NCBI GenBank assembly: GCA_021201755.1
Contig: JAJQEI010000037.1
Span: 1 to 64,000 of the forward strand
Direction: 5' to 3'
Source: Ruminococcus sp.
GTDB taxonomy: Bacteria > Bacillota > Clostridia > Oscillospirales > Ruminococcaceae
Length of the DNA stretch: 64,000 bases
The stretch's first letter is position 1; every line of letters begins with the position of its first letter. A program made the translations under genes and the position numbers. The notes under the pieces are model-generated. The model made no database searches. It was not told the origin of the DNA and worked only from the letters and a program-made list of their open reading frames with translations. Shown piece after piece: positions 7,216 to 17,209 of this stretch.

Positions 7216-8819
7216 ATGCATTTTTCAAAACTGATACGGAAAGTGCTGCCGTTGGGTACAGTGGCTTGTGCCGGTCTGTTCCTGCTTCCGGGTATATCTA
7301 CCTTGGCGGAATCTGCAGAGCTTTCGGTATCAGCAACAGAGACGGAAGTTTCTGTGGCAACAGATGTAACAACTGCAACATCTGTGACAGAATTGGACAC
7401 AGGCAGTTGGACAGTCACTGACGATGGCATACGATATGTTTACGGTGATGGCTCTTATGCGGTAGAGACCATTGAAATCGATGGGATTTTATATATCTTC
7501 GATTCAAATGGCTATCAACAAACCGGTTGGCAGCGGATTCAAAACATCATGCGTTATTATGATCCGGATACTGGTGCGGCGAGCGTCGGCGTACAAGAGA
7601 TTGATGGCGTCTGGTATTTATTCGATTATACCAGTGCAGAAAAGACCGGTTGGCGGACGGTAAACGGCGTTCGGCAATATTATGATCCGGATACCGGCGA
7701 AATGCTGTATGGTTGGATTGAAACCTCTGGCTATCACTATTACGTGGACGAGATCACCGGAAAGGCGACTGGAGAAATCGAAGTAGATGGTGTGCGTTAC
7801 CTATTAAATGAGGATGGCACCCAATCCTTGGGGTTCTGTACGTTTTCGGATGATACGGTTTCCTATTATGATGAAATGGGAGAAATTGTACTTGGTTGGT
7901 TAGAGGAAAAAGGGAGTTCCTACTATTTCGACGAAAGTGGCGTGATGCAAACTGGATTTCAAACAATTAGCAGCAAGACGTATTATTTCTCCACAGATGG
8001 CATTATGCAAACTGGATGGGTAACCGTAAGCAGCAGTCGCTATTATTTTAGCAGCGGTGGCGTAATGCAAACTGGTTTTATCACTGTAAGCGGCAGTACA
8101 TATTATTGCAGTTCTTCTGGTGTCATGCAGACTGGCTGGCAGACCATTAACAGCAATAAGTATTATTTTGGCACAGATGGCGTGATGCGTACTGGCAGAC
8201 AGACCATCGATGGCAAGGTATACAATTTCTTGGATGATGGCACGTTGAAGATTGTAAAGATTTGTATTGATGCGGGACATTATGGTCAATATAACCAAAG
8301 CCCGGTGAATAGTGCATACTATGAATCGGAAATGACGTGGAAGCTACATCTTTACTTAAAAGCAGCACTGGAGTCTTACGGCATCGAAGTCGTTACCACA
8401 CACGGACGGATCAGACGAAAGACTTGTCTCTGACGGCTCGAGGCAAGGCGGCAGAAGGCTGTAACTTGTTTATCAGCTTACATAGCAATGTGTGCAACAG
8501 CAGTTCGGTAGATGCTTCTTTGGTTTGTTGTACAGTAAGTGGCGAGGTGAATGATCTGGGACAGGAATTGGCAGATACTGTTGCAAGCGTTATGGGTACG
8601 AGTCAAGGCGGAACGATTTGGAATCGTGTTGGCACTTACGGTGGAGATTGGTACACAGTATTAAATAGTGCTGCTTTCATCGGCGTTCCGGGCATATTGC
8701 TCGAGCATAGCTATCACACGAATCTGGCGGCAACCAATTGGTTATTAGTAGATTCTAATTTGGAAAAAATGGCGTATGCAGAAGCGGCAGTGATTGCAGC
8801 GTATTTTGGTTTAGCCTAG
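7216..8819 (+). pseudogene. secreted N-acetylmuramoyl-L-alanine amidase with wall-binding repeats, frameshifted
   Basis: A signal peptide (KLIRKVLPLGTVACAGLFLL) is followed by about nine glucan/choline-type wall-binding repeats (pattern GWQTI..KYYF..DGVMQTG) and a C-terminal amidase_3 domain that would cleave the peptidoglycan amide bond. The amidase starts at about 8263 with ICIDAGHYGQYNQSP (zinc His) and continues with ESEMTWKL (zinc Glu) and LFISLHSN (second zinc His). Near 8398-8405 an ACACAC run appears to contain two extra bases. The upstream frame ends at 8433, and the matching domain continues in another frame to 8819. Without the insertion the joint reads VVTTRTDQTKD, as expected. 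The start at 7216 has only a weak ribosome site. Either a pseudogene, a slippage locus or an assembly error. Confidence 0.85.
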
Positions 8820-8835
8820 TAAGGAAAATAGAAAA

Positions 8836-8877
8836 GCGGCTGTGTTCCCAGAATGGGAGAACGCAGTCGCCTTTTTT
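8836..8877. terminator. bidirectional terminator between the amidase gene and hisC
   Basis: GCGGCTGTGTTCCC pairs imperfectly with GGGAGAACGCAGTCGC, followed by CTTTTTT. The A-rich 5' flank makes it usable by hisC on the reverse strand too. Confidence 0.85.
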
Positions 8878-8883
8878 ATGTTT

Positions 8884-9939
8884 TTATGTTTCGGAATAAT
8901 TTTCTAAGAAGCGGAACAAGGTGTCCATTTGTTCATCTGTTCCAATGGTAATCCGTAAATAATTTTGAATTCGTGGGATGTTGAACCATCGGACATAAAT
9001 ATGATTTTCCCGTAGTGCATCGTATAGCCGCTTGGCGTTCCACACCGTATGGGTGACAAATAGAAAATTGCTTTTCGAATTTGGGAACGTAAAACCAAGG
9101 GATGCCAGTTGTTGTTTTGTTCGCTCTCTTGTGGCGATGATTTTCCGTGTTGTTTTCTCTAAATAGTCTGTATCTAGCATTGATGCTGTACCGATTGCCA
9201 GTGATGCTTGATTGATGGTGTAAGAATTGAACGAATACTTTACGTCGTGTAGTGCCCATATTAGCTTTGGCGCACCAAGACAGAAACCGATCCGTGAACC
9301 TGCAAGCGAACGGGATTTGGAGAAAGTTTGTACAATTAACAGGTTTTCATATTTTTGGAGCAGTGGCAGTGCAGATGTTCCGCCAAAATCGATATACGCC
9401 TCATCTATTACAACTAGGGAATCCGGATTGTGCTGTAAAATTTCTTCAATGGAATTCATGGGCAATGCAATTCCCGTTGGTGCATTTGGATTCGGAAAAA
9501 CAATGCCGCCATTTTCACTGAAATAATCAGATGGTACAATTTCGAAGTTGTCGTTCAGTGGTTTTGTTTCGTAGGGAATTTGAAATAACCTGCACCAGAC
9601 TGGATAAAACGCATAAGTAATATCGGGAAATCGTATTGGCAGCGTATCGTTGAAGAATGTCTGGAATATCATTGCGAGGACATCGTCCGACCCGACACCG
9701 GTGAAAACTTGTGACTCCTCTACCTGATAGACCTGCGCAATGGCAGCATTGAGTGTATGTGAAGTCGGATCTGGATAGAGCCGCTGAGAATCCGCAATAC
9801 CCTGTAGAGCTGCTTGAATTTTAGGCGAAGGGGGATAGGGATTTTCGTTGGTATTGAGTTTAATCATATCCGGAAAATTCGGTTGTTCGCCGGGTACATA
9901 AGGTACAACTTTCCGAATATTTTGGAGATAACGTTTCAT
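8884..9939 (-). CDS. hisC: histidinol-phosphate aminotransferase
   Basis: A 351-residue fold-type I PLP aminotransferase that converts imidazole-acetol phosphate and glutamate to histidinol phosphate. The N-terminus has the HisC motif KLNTNENPYPPSP. PLP contacts are VVIDEAYIDF and the Schiff-base Lys in QTFSKSRSLAGSRIGF. The C-terminal arginine is in YLRITIGT. The start at 9939 has GGGAGGAGC upstream. It lies 15 bases after the stop of the zinc-ribbon membrane protein and is probably cotranscribed with the SPFH operon, an odd partner. No other his genes are in view, so a related role such as aromatic transamination is possible. Confidence 0.9.
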   Translation of the reverse strand: MKRYLQNIRKVVPYVPGEQPNFPDMIKLNTNENPYPPSPKIQAALQGIADSQRLYPDPTSHTLNAAIAQVYQVEESQVFTGVGSDDVLAMIFQTFFNDTLPIRFPDITYAFYPVWCRLFQIPYETKPLNDNFEIVPSDYFSENGGIVFPNPNAPTGIALPMNSIEEILQHNPDSLVVIDEAYIDFGGTSALPLLQKYENLLIVQTFSKSRSLAGSRIGFCLGAPKLIWALHDVKYSFNSYTINQASLAIGTASMLDTDYLEKTTRKIIATRERTKQQLASLGFTFPNSKSNFLFVTHTVWNAKRLYDALRENHIYVRWFNIPRIQNYLRITIGTDEQMDTLFRFLENYSET

Positions 9940-9954
9940 ATAAGCTCCTCCCAA

Positions 9955-11169
9955 CTAAATTTTTTTGCCGCATCCGCCACAGAATACGCTGCCGGGTTCG
10001 TTTTCTTTGCCACAGTGTGGACAAGTACACGTTGTGAGTTCCGGCTGTTCCGGCTGTGTTGTTTCCGTAATAGGAGATTCTTCTGTCGCCGATGCTTCTG
10101 CTGGAATGTGCGTATATTGGAATGGTTCCTCTGTAGGCACGGGAGTTGGAGGTGCGGTGGACTCCAGATTTTGTGTATTGGTGTTTTCAGACGGCAATAT
10201 TTCATCTACTTCCTTTGCTTCTGCCTTTTCACGTTTTGCTTTTGCAATTTTATTCCAACAAATTCCGATAGAGCCGAAGATAAGACCATAGAGTGCTAGA
10301 GCCAGTGACGGCCAAATTACAGGCAATACCAGAAGTGGCAGTGATTGTTTGAGAAAAGACAGGGTGTCGATGACGTCCATGCCGGTTACGAGCAGCAAGA
10401 AAATTCCACCACCACAGAGCAGAAGCAGTCCGGGAATAGCAATTGCTGCACCATAGCCGGTCAGCATTCTACCTTTTCGCCAATGTCCTTTTACGGCAAA
10501 AATCAGCCATAGGATAAACAGTACTACTAGCAGTGCAACTAATGTAATGAGTCCCGGGACGGAAATGAAAAAGCGTATGCAGAATCGCCCAAAGCCGGAT
10601 CCGACAAGCGATTCCATGTCTGCGTTCCATTCTGGAAAGTCTTCATCAGTTGCCCATAGAAAATAAGTCCTGTCCTCTTCTGTAAATATCACGCCGGTTT
10701 CTTGTTCTAAAGTACCAGCTAAGTCGTTTTGTAATACGTCCGCAAAGTCCTCAGCGTTCAGCGTAGGCAGAACATTATTTTCTTTCAAGAGGTAATCGCC
10801 CAGATCATAAAAATATTGACATAACACATTTTTAAATTCGTCCGTAGCGACAGCAGATTCTGCATAGCTTTCGGTCAGATTAGGCGCACCCTGCATATAC
10901 CATTCATAAATGAGGCTGCCAATACTTCGGTTCTCTCCTTCGTAGGACAATGTAGCAGAAGCAAGATCTAATCTTTCGATTGCCTTTGGAATGCCGTCCT
11001 GTTTTAACATAAGATGCAGCGAAGCAGAGAAAATTAGCATAATTGTCACCAAAAAGGTGATGATGCATAGTGCAATTGATCCGAAGACTGCACAGATGCT
11101 GGACTGCTTTTTTGTTTTCTCCTGTGTGTCCGCATTAGACGTCTGCTCCTGTTTTTTCTTTTTCGACAT
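9955..11169 (-). CDS. multi-pass membrane protein with C-terminal zinc ribbon
   Basis: A 404-residue protein not matched to a characterised family. The N-terminus is Lys/Gln-rich and cytoplasmic. A first membrane segment (about 26-52) is followed by an extracellular acidic region of about 155 residues, three further hydrophobic segments (about 207-232, 242-268, 280-310), a Pro/Thr/Glu-rich linker and a C-terminal zinc ribbon (CPHCGKENEPGSVFCGGCGK). The ribbon resembles those in SPFH protein YdjI at the head of this operon. Its position after the ydjH-like gene suggests an accessory part of the same envelope module. The natural end is TAG, directly before the hisC ribosome site. Confidence 0.7.
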   Translation of the reverse strand: MSKKKKQEQTSNADTQEKTKKQSSICAVFGSIALCIITFLVTIMLIFSASLHLMLKQDGIPKAIERLDLASATLSYEGENRSIGSLIYEWYMQGAPNLTESYAESAVATDEFKNVLCQYFYDLGDYLLKENNVLPTLNAEDFADVLQNDLAGTLEQETGVIFTEEDRTYFLWATDEDFPEWNADMESLVGSGFGRFCIRFFISVPGLITLVALLVVLFILWLIFAVKGHWRKGRMLTGYGAAIAIPGLLLLCGGGIFLLLVTGMDVIDTLSFLKQSLPLLVLPVIWPSLALALYGLIFGSIGICWNKIAKAKREKAEAKEVDEILPSENTNTQNLESTAPPTPVPTEEPFQYTHIPAEASATEESPITETTQPEQPELTTCTCPHCGKENEPGSVFCGGCGKKI

Positions 11170-11202
11170 AGGATTACCCTCCTTAAGATTGGTATCTTAT
11201 TT

Positions 11203-12143
11203 TCATCGATGATGACCGCCGCCGCCATGACCGCCGTGACTGAGACCATCGCCACCATGGCTTCCGCCGCCGTGACCACCATTGCTACCATTGTTGATAC
11301 GTGTACGAGTGATATGTTGTCCGATGAATTGATCGACACGGCGTGTAAAGCGAATATCGCTGTTTTGTAAATATTGATTGACACTTTTGCCCTGTTTAAA
11401 GCGATAAAACCCCCGTGGTGACAGCAATACAACAACGCCAACGACAAGTCCAATCAGGAGACAGCCGGGCAATAGCGTAAGCGTATCGTGGAGACGATAA
11501 TTTGCCGGCAGTGTCGTAAAAGCAACGATTTCGCTGTTTTCTAAATAATAATACATCCCAGTGGCGGTATCATAGATATAGTATGGCTTGGAGCACCTGC
11601 GTCTTTGTAGCGGATTAAATTGTCACAGAACACTTGAATTGCACCGGACAAATCTTCCTGTCCACGTATCAGATAGGGATCCATTTCCTCAAAAATTGCA
11701 GAAATGCGGTCGCAGCTGGAATCATTGCTATAATAAAATTGTCCGAGTCCGCTCGTAGAAATGTAGTCATATAAATCGTTGGAGTCGGAACAATCTAAAT
11801 ACAAAAACACACCGTCTATATCTGTGCCAAATATCTCATCGTAAGTGTCGTCGCAGAGATTTTCTGTTGAGTATTCGCTACGGTATCGACTACCTAGCCA
11901 TATGCCAATGTACATTTCTGTTTGAGATGCGGTATCTTCCAATATATCCAAGGTATCCTAAAAAGCATTGTCTGTGAGTACTGTTCCCTCATCGTAGAAG
12001 TAAACCGTTTCAGTTTGTTCCAATTGTTCTGATTCTTCTTCCTGCGTTGTTTCCGCTGCGAAAGCAGCGTACGGGAAGAGCATGATTGTCATAGCAGCGA
12101 GAACCGTAAAAAATATTCTCTAGAATATGTGTAGGTGATTCAT
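11203..12143 (-). pseudogene. ydjH: TPM-domain membrane protein (YdjH-like) with two in-frame TAGs and a frameshift
   Basis: The start ATG (12143) overlaps the TGA of the preceding gene (ATGA). The frame encodes a signal peptide (FFTVLAAMTIMLFPYAAFA), a TPM-like extracytoplasmic domain, a membrane segment (LLIGLVVGVVVLLSP) and a Gly/His-rich tail (GGSHGGDGLSHGGHGGGG). There are three lesions. TAG at 12122-12120 (codon 8) and TAG at 11960-11958 (codon 62) are both single C-to-T changes from CAG. One base is missing near 11590, where the frame moves from DAGAPS to YYIYDTATGMYYY. B. subtilis YdjH works with YdjG and YdjI. With three lesions the product cannot be made intact. Confidence 0.75.
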
Positions 12144-13219
12144 GCAGCACTTCCGAAGAAGCAGATAAGTGCCAGCAACAATGTGACAACCATCGCAACT
12201 GCTCCACTAAAGAGCGCAGCTCTTCCCCAGCTAAAAGGAGGCGTACCGGCTTGTTTTCCTGTTTGTCCGTTGATGGCGAAGTCATAGTTTTTTCCTTTAT
12301 AGGCATAGTGCAAAAACCAGACTGGTAAGAGCGCATAGTCATGCTGCACTTCGTAAAGATTTACTTGTGTGGATGTGATTTGACACTTTGTATACCCTTT
12401 TACGTCAGCACGTAGTAATGATATGCAGCTTTGTTGGATACGCTGTTGGATGCGAGGGAATACTTCGTCATAAGATTCATCATATTTTTGTGCCAAAAAG
12501 CCACTTAAGTAGTGCATTTGAAAAGACTTCATTTTCTCATAGGAGAACGATTCGATGGCGTTCATAAGGGAATCGTCGATTTTTTTCGCTCCATCCATTG
12601 GAATTCCACGAAAGGGAATTTCTGCCTCTCGTTCGATTCGAAAATGTTGGGTTTCCGTCACCCGATAGTCACCCTCACGCCAAGATCGCACACGATCGCC
12701 GTTACCAGAAATGGCAGCGTCCGCACGGCAGTTGGTCAGCCAAAAAGGTATATAAATACCGGAGAAATTCTCCAGTTGTTTTTCAGAACGCAATTCCTTT
12801 GGCAGAAACCAACGTTTTTTACACTATTGATGAAATTGTTCCGTCACCTTTTCACGAGAAATCGCAAAGGGAATGACATATGCCGGTCGATATTCTCCGG
12901 AGAGTCTGCCAGACAGCATTACTGGCGAATGGCAATAATAGCAAAATGTAGCAGAGGTTTCCTCATCAGCGATAATTTGTGCGCCACAGTTTGGACAGTG
13001 GTAGAGTTTTGCACCGTCTTCAAAGTCACTGGTATCTGCTGCAGTTTTGGTATTTTGGTCTGCGGACTGTTCCGCCTCTTGTTCCATTCGAGCGTAGCGT
13101 GTTTGAATTTCCGATTCGGAGAAGTTACAGTTGCAGAAATGACAGGCGAAATCTTGCGTATCTGGTTGAAATGTCAATTCTGCCCCACAGTTGGGACATT
13201 TATATTGTATTGTATTCAT
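12140..13219 (-). pseudogene. ydjG: zinc-ribbon membrane protein (YdjG-like), interrupted by an in-frame TAG
   Basis: A 359-codon frame starts two bases after the SPFH gene. The N-terminus has a TFIIB-like zinc ribbon (YKCPNCGAELTF, then CHFC), a second ribbon (YHCPNCGAQI, then FCYYCHSPV), then a domain with IYIPFWLTNCRADAAISG, and one C-terminal membrane helix (ALFSGAVAMVVTLLLALICF). TAG at 12826-12824 interrupts the stretch EQFHQ-stop-CKKRWFLPKEL. From the family I would expect Trp or Gln there, each one C:G to T:A step away. The frame beyond the stop is fully open to its natural TGA. Translation of the ydjH-like gene is coupled to this stop. Confidence 0.8.
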
Positions 13220-13221
13220 AT

Positions 13222-14394
13222 TTATTTCCGATTTCCACAGTTGGTACAGAAATTGCCAGTATTGACTGTACCACAGCTGCAAGTCCACTTCTCGCTGTCA
13301 TTTTGTGTTTTTTTGTTCCCACAGTTAGTGCAGAAGTTACCGGTATTTTTTGTACCGCAGCTGCAAGTCCAGCTGCTTTGCCGTGCAGAGGCTTGCTGTT
13401 GCATTTGCTGGTTGTTGTTTGCCGAAGCCGTTGCCATGAAATTGTCTGCGTTTTGCATTCCCATGCCCATTGCCATATAAGCCTGGCCAGCACCTGCGGT
13501 ATTGGAACCGGCATCTTGTAAGCCTCTTGCGACTGCGCCCTGTACATAACCTTCTCGAATCGTGGGATCGAACATCATAGCCCCCTGATTGCGCATATTG
13601 ATGAGCGACTTGCTTTCGTCATCATAGCTAATGCTGGCGATTCCCACGGAACAGATATCAACGCCTCGTGCTTGCATCCAGTCCTCGTCCAGAACCGTCG
13701 CCATGTACTTTGAAAGTTCCATGCTTTTAGACGGCAGTGCTGAAATCCGAACGCCGTCTACAGACATTTGTCCAATAGCGGATTGTAAAGCACCGAGAAA
13801 TTCCATGTTGAATTGTTCGCTTAAGTCTTGGAATTCCAGACGAGAGGCGTTGCGGGAAGCGACCTCCATGTAAAATTTCATGGGGTCAACAATTTTAATG
13901 GAATAAGTCCCATGACAGCGAACGAACAGTTCCGCATTATAGAAGTTGTCGAAATATTGGAGGGCATTGCGTGTACCGAAGCGAATGCCACGAATTTCCT
14001 GTAAATTGATAAAATAAGCGTATTGAGACTTTCCAGGCTGTCCGCCAAAGCGGAAACGCTCAAAGCTTTCCCGAATGGAGTCGCCCAACTCCCCGTTGAA
14101 CATCGAAGGAGAAGAGGAGAGATAGACCTCATAGCATCCCTCTTCTGCGGTATAGTCTACGATTCTGCCACTTTCTACCAGCAGCATCATTTGGTTCGGA
14201 CCGACTTCGATCCGAGAACCGTTAGAAATGATACCGGGTGTATATTTTTTATTGCTGCCACGTTTGCTACGAGTGACCTGAACGCCCTTTGTCATAACGG
14301 TATTCGGCCCCATTTCACCAGTGGTGATATACTCCAACCACGAATCAGCCAAGGTTCCACCAACTGCGCCGGCGGCTGCACGAATAATGCCCAT
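13222..14394 (-). CDS. ydjI: SPFH-domain protein with tandem C-terminal zinc ribbons (YdjI-like)
   Basis: A 390-residue protein of the virion-core/SPFH branch to which B. subtilis YdjI belongs. The N-terminus (MGIIRAAAGAVGGTLAD) is an amphipathic membrane anchor. The SPFH region covers about 50-290 (SRIEVGPNQMMLLVESGRIV, RFGGQPGKSQYAYFINLQEI). It is followed by a Gln/Asn/Ala-rich linker and two near-identical zinc ribbons (WTCSCGTKNTGNFCTNCGNK, then WTCSCGTVNTGNFCTNCGN). In Bacillus the YdjGHI membrane proteins recruit a PspA-type protein during envelope stress. No pspA homologue is visible here. The gene is intact with an AAGGAGG site and leads an operon whose next two genes are broken. Confidence 0.88.
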   Translation of the reverse strand: MGIIRAAAGAVGGTLADSWLEYITTGEMGPNTVMTKGVQVTRSKRGSNKKYTPGIISNGSRIEVGPNQMMLLVESGRIVDYTAEEGCYEVYLSSSPSMFNGELGDSIRESFERFRFGGQPGKSQYAYFINLQEIRGIRFGTRNALQYFDNFYNAELFVRCHGTYSIKIVDPMKFYMEVASRNASRLEFQDLSEQFNMEFLGALQSAIGQMSVDGVRISALPSKSMELSKYMATVLDEDWMQARGVDICSVGIASISYDDESKSLINMRNQGAMMFDPTIREGYVQGAVARGLQDAGSNTAGAGQAYMAMGMGMQNADNFMATASANNNQQMQQQASARQSSWTCSCGTKNTGNFCTNCGNKKTQNDSEKWTCSCGTVNTGNFCTNCGNRK

Positions 14395-14450
14395 TGAGAG
14401 ACCTCCTTGTTCAAAGTGAAAATTTTAGAATAATATATACTTTTTCTAAT

Positions 14451-14479
14451 ATTATAGCATAGTAAAAAAATTTTTTCAA
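14451..14479 (-). promoter_or_regulatory. sigma-A promoter of the SPFH operon
   Basis: Reverse strand TTGAAA (14479-14474), 17 bases, TATAAT (14456-14451), about 55 bases before the SPFH start. It diverges from the scaffoldin-like gene promoter 29 bases away. Confidence 0.8.
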
Positions 14480-14507
14480 TAGTTTTTTTGGAATTTTGGA
14501 AAATCGC

Positions 14508-14536
14508 TTGCAATTTTGAAACAATCGTGATATAAT
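14508..14536 (+). promoter_or_regulatory. sigma-A promoter of the scaffoldin-like gene
   Basis: TTGCAA at 14508-14513, 17-base spacer, TATAAT at 14531-14536. GGAGG at 14587-14590 precedes the start codon. Confidence 0.8.
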
Positions 14537-14677
14537 TAATTTATCAGTAGGGTGTGTTTTATCCTTACGAGAAATTTTTATTATTGGAGGTAACGAATGA
14601 TGTTACAGATGAAAAAATGGCTGGCGGGACTGACTGCCGGTGCGATGTTCATTTCTGGAATGGCATTTTCTGGAAAT

Positions 14678-14686
14678 GGGGGGGGG
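14678..14686 (+). repeat. G9 homopolymer in the signal-peptide region
   Basis: Nine G residues in an otherwise AT-rich genome. Eight would keep the scaffoldin-like frame open; nine close it after about 20 codons. A second G9 lies at 41076-41084. Confidence 0.9.
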
Positions 14687-14751
14687 TACAGCGACGAGTA
14701 TTTTGACGTCGGCGGAAGAAGATTCGTCGAGTGACGAAGAAACTGCCTCTT

Positions 14752-16386
14752 TAGAAATTGGAACGACTTTTGTTTCCAGTGGGGATTCTTACACAGAGAT
14801 AAGCTTAGTCACTGCGAATAATACGCCGGATACTCGGGGAATGACTGCTGCGATGTATTTTCCAGAAGAAACGAGGGCTGTTTTGGAACTTGCATTGGAC
14901 GAAAATAGTTTTTATGGTACGATGACAGATATTCCCAATTCCGATGCGTATGAAGAAAGTGGACTCGTTCGATTTTCCTTGTATAACGGTTCCAGCAGTT
15001 CTTCTACAAGTTTATCTGGAAATATTCTGGATGGTTGTTTTAATGTTGCAGACGAAGAAACCGTTATCGCAACGGCAGAAGAATACGGATTAGAGTTGCA
15101 ATATGACGACGAAGAGGGTTATTATTATGCTTTCCCCATTACGTGGGCAGATCGGGACGGCGGTTCGACGGTGTATTCTTATACCAGTGACACCGTTACA
15201 TTGATGGGTGACGTCTCTTTGGACGATGAGATTACAATGTATGACTTCTTTTTGCTGAATCACTATGTTGCCGGTGCTCTTGATTTAAGTTCACAAGCAC
15301 TTCTTAATGCAGATTGCTGTTCTGATAACGGTGTGTAAGCATCAGATGCACTAGAATTGATAAGATTTCTAACTGGATCAATCGATACATTTTCCAGTCA
15401 AGAGGATGAGGAATCTGTCGAAGTGACAGTACCATATTTCGCCTATCTCGATGCCTCCTCTAAGAATGACATAATGGATGAAATTGAACTGATTGATGGT
15501 GCAATCAACATTAAAGTATCCGACCCGAACGCAGAAACTGCTTCTTTAGAAATTGGAACGCCTTTTGTTTCCAGTGGGGATTCGTGTGTGGATATAAGCT
15601 TGGCTTCTGCGAATAACACAGAAAACACCTTGGGAATGACGGTGGCAATGTATTTTCCAGAGGAAACGAGGGCAGTTTTGGAACTTGCACTTGACGAAGA
15701 TAGTTTTGTTTCTGTATATAGCTTATCTAGTTCTTATGGTAATGATTATAACAATGCTATCAATGCGAATTATTATGAAGAAAGTGGATTGGTTTGCTTT
15801 GCTACAGCATCGAGTCTTACTTCTTTATATGGTTATAGTGAGGAATTATCCGGAGAAATCATTGGTGGTTATTTTGATGTTGCAGACGAAGAAACCGTTA
15901 TCGCAACGGCAGAAGAATATGGATTAGAATTACAGTATGACGATGAAGAGGGTTATTATTACGCTTTCCCCATTACGTGGGCAGATCGGGACGGTGGCTC
16001 GACGGCGTATTCTTGTAAGAGTTCTACCATTACAACGCTGATGGGAGATCTTTCGATAGATGATGATGCAATTACAGTGGCAGACTGCAATATTTTAAAT
16101 AGCTACGTATCTGGTGGGTGTTTCCTGACGGATGAAGGGTTAGTTGTTGCAGATTGTTGCTCTGGTGATGGTGTGGATGCATCAGATGCACTAGAGCTTA
16201 TGAATTTTGTGGTTGGGTCAATTGATACATTTTCCAAAATGGATGAATATTCCAGCCAAGAGGATCTAGAGACTGTCGAAGTAACGGTACCATATTTTAC
16301 TTATCTCGACGCTTCTTTAGATGACATAATGGATGAAATAGAACTGATTGATGGTGCAATCAATATTAAAGTATCCGACCCGAACG
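14752..16386 (+). repeat. tandem duplication of a cohesin-like plus dockerin module
   Basis: Two units of about 790-850 bases share long near-identical stretches. Examples are the region coding EETRAVLELALDE, the region coding DEETVIATAEEYGLELQYDD and the ends coding INIKVSDPNAET. Unit 1 runs about 14752-15530 and unit 2 about 15544-16386. The second contains insertions and keeps an intact dockerin. Confidence 0.85.
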
Positions 16387-17154
16387 CAGAGACTACCACG
16401 ACAGAGACGACAACAACTACTACCACAACAGAAACCACGGCCACCACAACCACCACTACCGAAACCACCACAGAAGAATCTACCACCATAACCACAGAAT
16501 CCAATGACTGTGCAATAACACTACTAGACCCATATGTTGGAAATCTTTATGTTGGAAATACATTTGCAATGGAATATACAGTTGCAGATGACTATACCGG
16601 CGGAATGGCTTGGCTGAGCAATGATGCTTCGATTGCGACGGCAACACAGGATGGCGAGGTGACAATTACCGGCGAGGGAACTGTAACCATTCGTGTAATG
16701 GACGACAATGGAAATACGGCGAGCGTGACATTTACGACCTTTATGCTGTCTACAACTACCACTACCACTGCAACTACGGAAACCACCACCACAACAGAAA
16801 CGACTACAATTACAACAGAAGAAACCACGACGGCAACAGACGAATCTACCACGACAGCGACAGCGTCAGAAACGACCACTACCGAAACGACGACTACGGA
16901 AATCGACCCGGAAAATGTTACTTTTGGCGATATTAACTTAGATGGTTCCATTACGCTTTCCGACGTTATCTTTATGAATAAGGTAGTTGCCGGAACGGTT
17001 ACACTGAACGAAGCTGCCGTTGCAGGAGCAGATATGAACAGCGACGGTTATGTTGATGCAGACGATGCATTCATCCTCTTGAAATTTGTTGTACAAATCG
17101 TGAAGACGTTACCTTATACCGATTGATTGAAATTTTTATAGAGATTCCATAGAT

Positions 17155-17188
17155 AAAATCCCATCGGAAAAATTCCGATGGGATTTTT
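17155..17188. terminator. bidirectional terminator after the scaffoldin-like gene
   Basis: AAATCCCATCGGAA and TTCCGATGGGATTTTT form a perfect stem. It also lies just past the 3' end of the reverse-strand merR gene. Confidence 0.9.
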
Positions 17189-17209
17189 GTCGCAGCATCT
17201 ATCAGCGAT

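Larger units (their letters stand above)
14597..17126 (+). pseudogene. large secreted protein with repeated cohesin-like and dockerin modules; frameshift and in-frame TAA
   Basis: ATG 14597 with GGAGG encodes a signal peptide (MKKWLAGLTAGAMFISGMAF). A G9 tract (14678-14686) then moves translation out of frame; with eight G the frame continues as TATSILTSAEEDSSSD. The rest holds two homologous modules starting SLEIGTTFVSSGDS (about 14752) and SLEIGTPFVSSGDS (about 15544). Each combines a cohesin-like beta domain and a dockerin-like EF-hand pair. A Thr-rich linker, a Big_2-like Ig domain (about 16505-16745), another Thr-rich linker and a terminal dockerin (GDINLDGSITLSDVIFMNKV) follow. An in-frame TAA (15336-15338) breaks the first dockerin at DNGV-stop-ASDAL; repeat two has GVDASDAL. 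The combination suggests a scaffoldin-like or adaptor protein of a cellulosome/amylosome-type complex. The cohesin assignment is tentative. Confidence 0.7.

Noticed and set aside
12512..13521. Long forward-strand frames opposite the ydjG/ydjI-like genes
   Set aside because: They are antisense shadows. They have poor ribosome sites and no recognisable domains, while the reverse strand encodes clear zinc ribbons and SPFH sequence.
16301..16951. Reverse-strand Val/Ser-rich frames opposite the Thr-rich linkers
   Set aside because: They arise from the repetitive ACC/ACA Thr codons of the dockerin protein on the forward strand.
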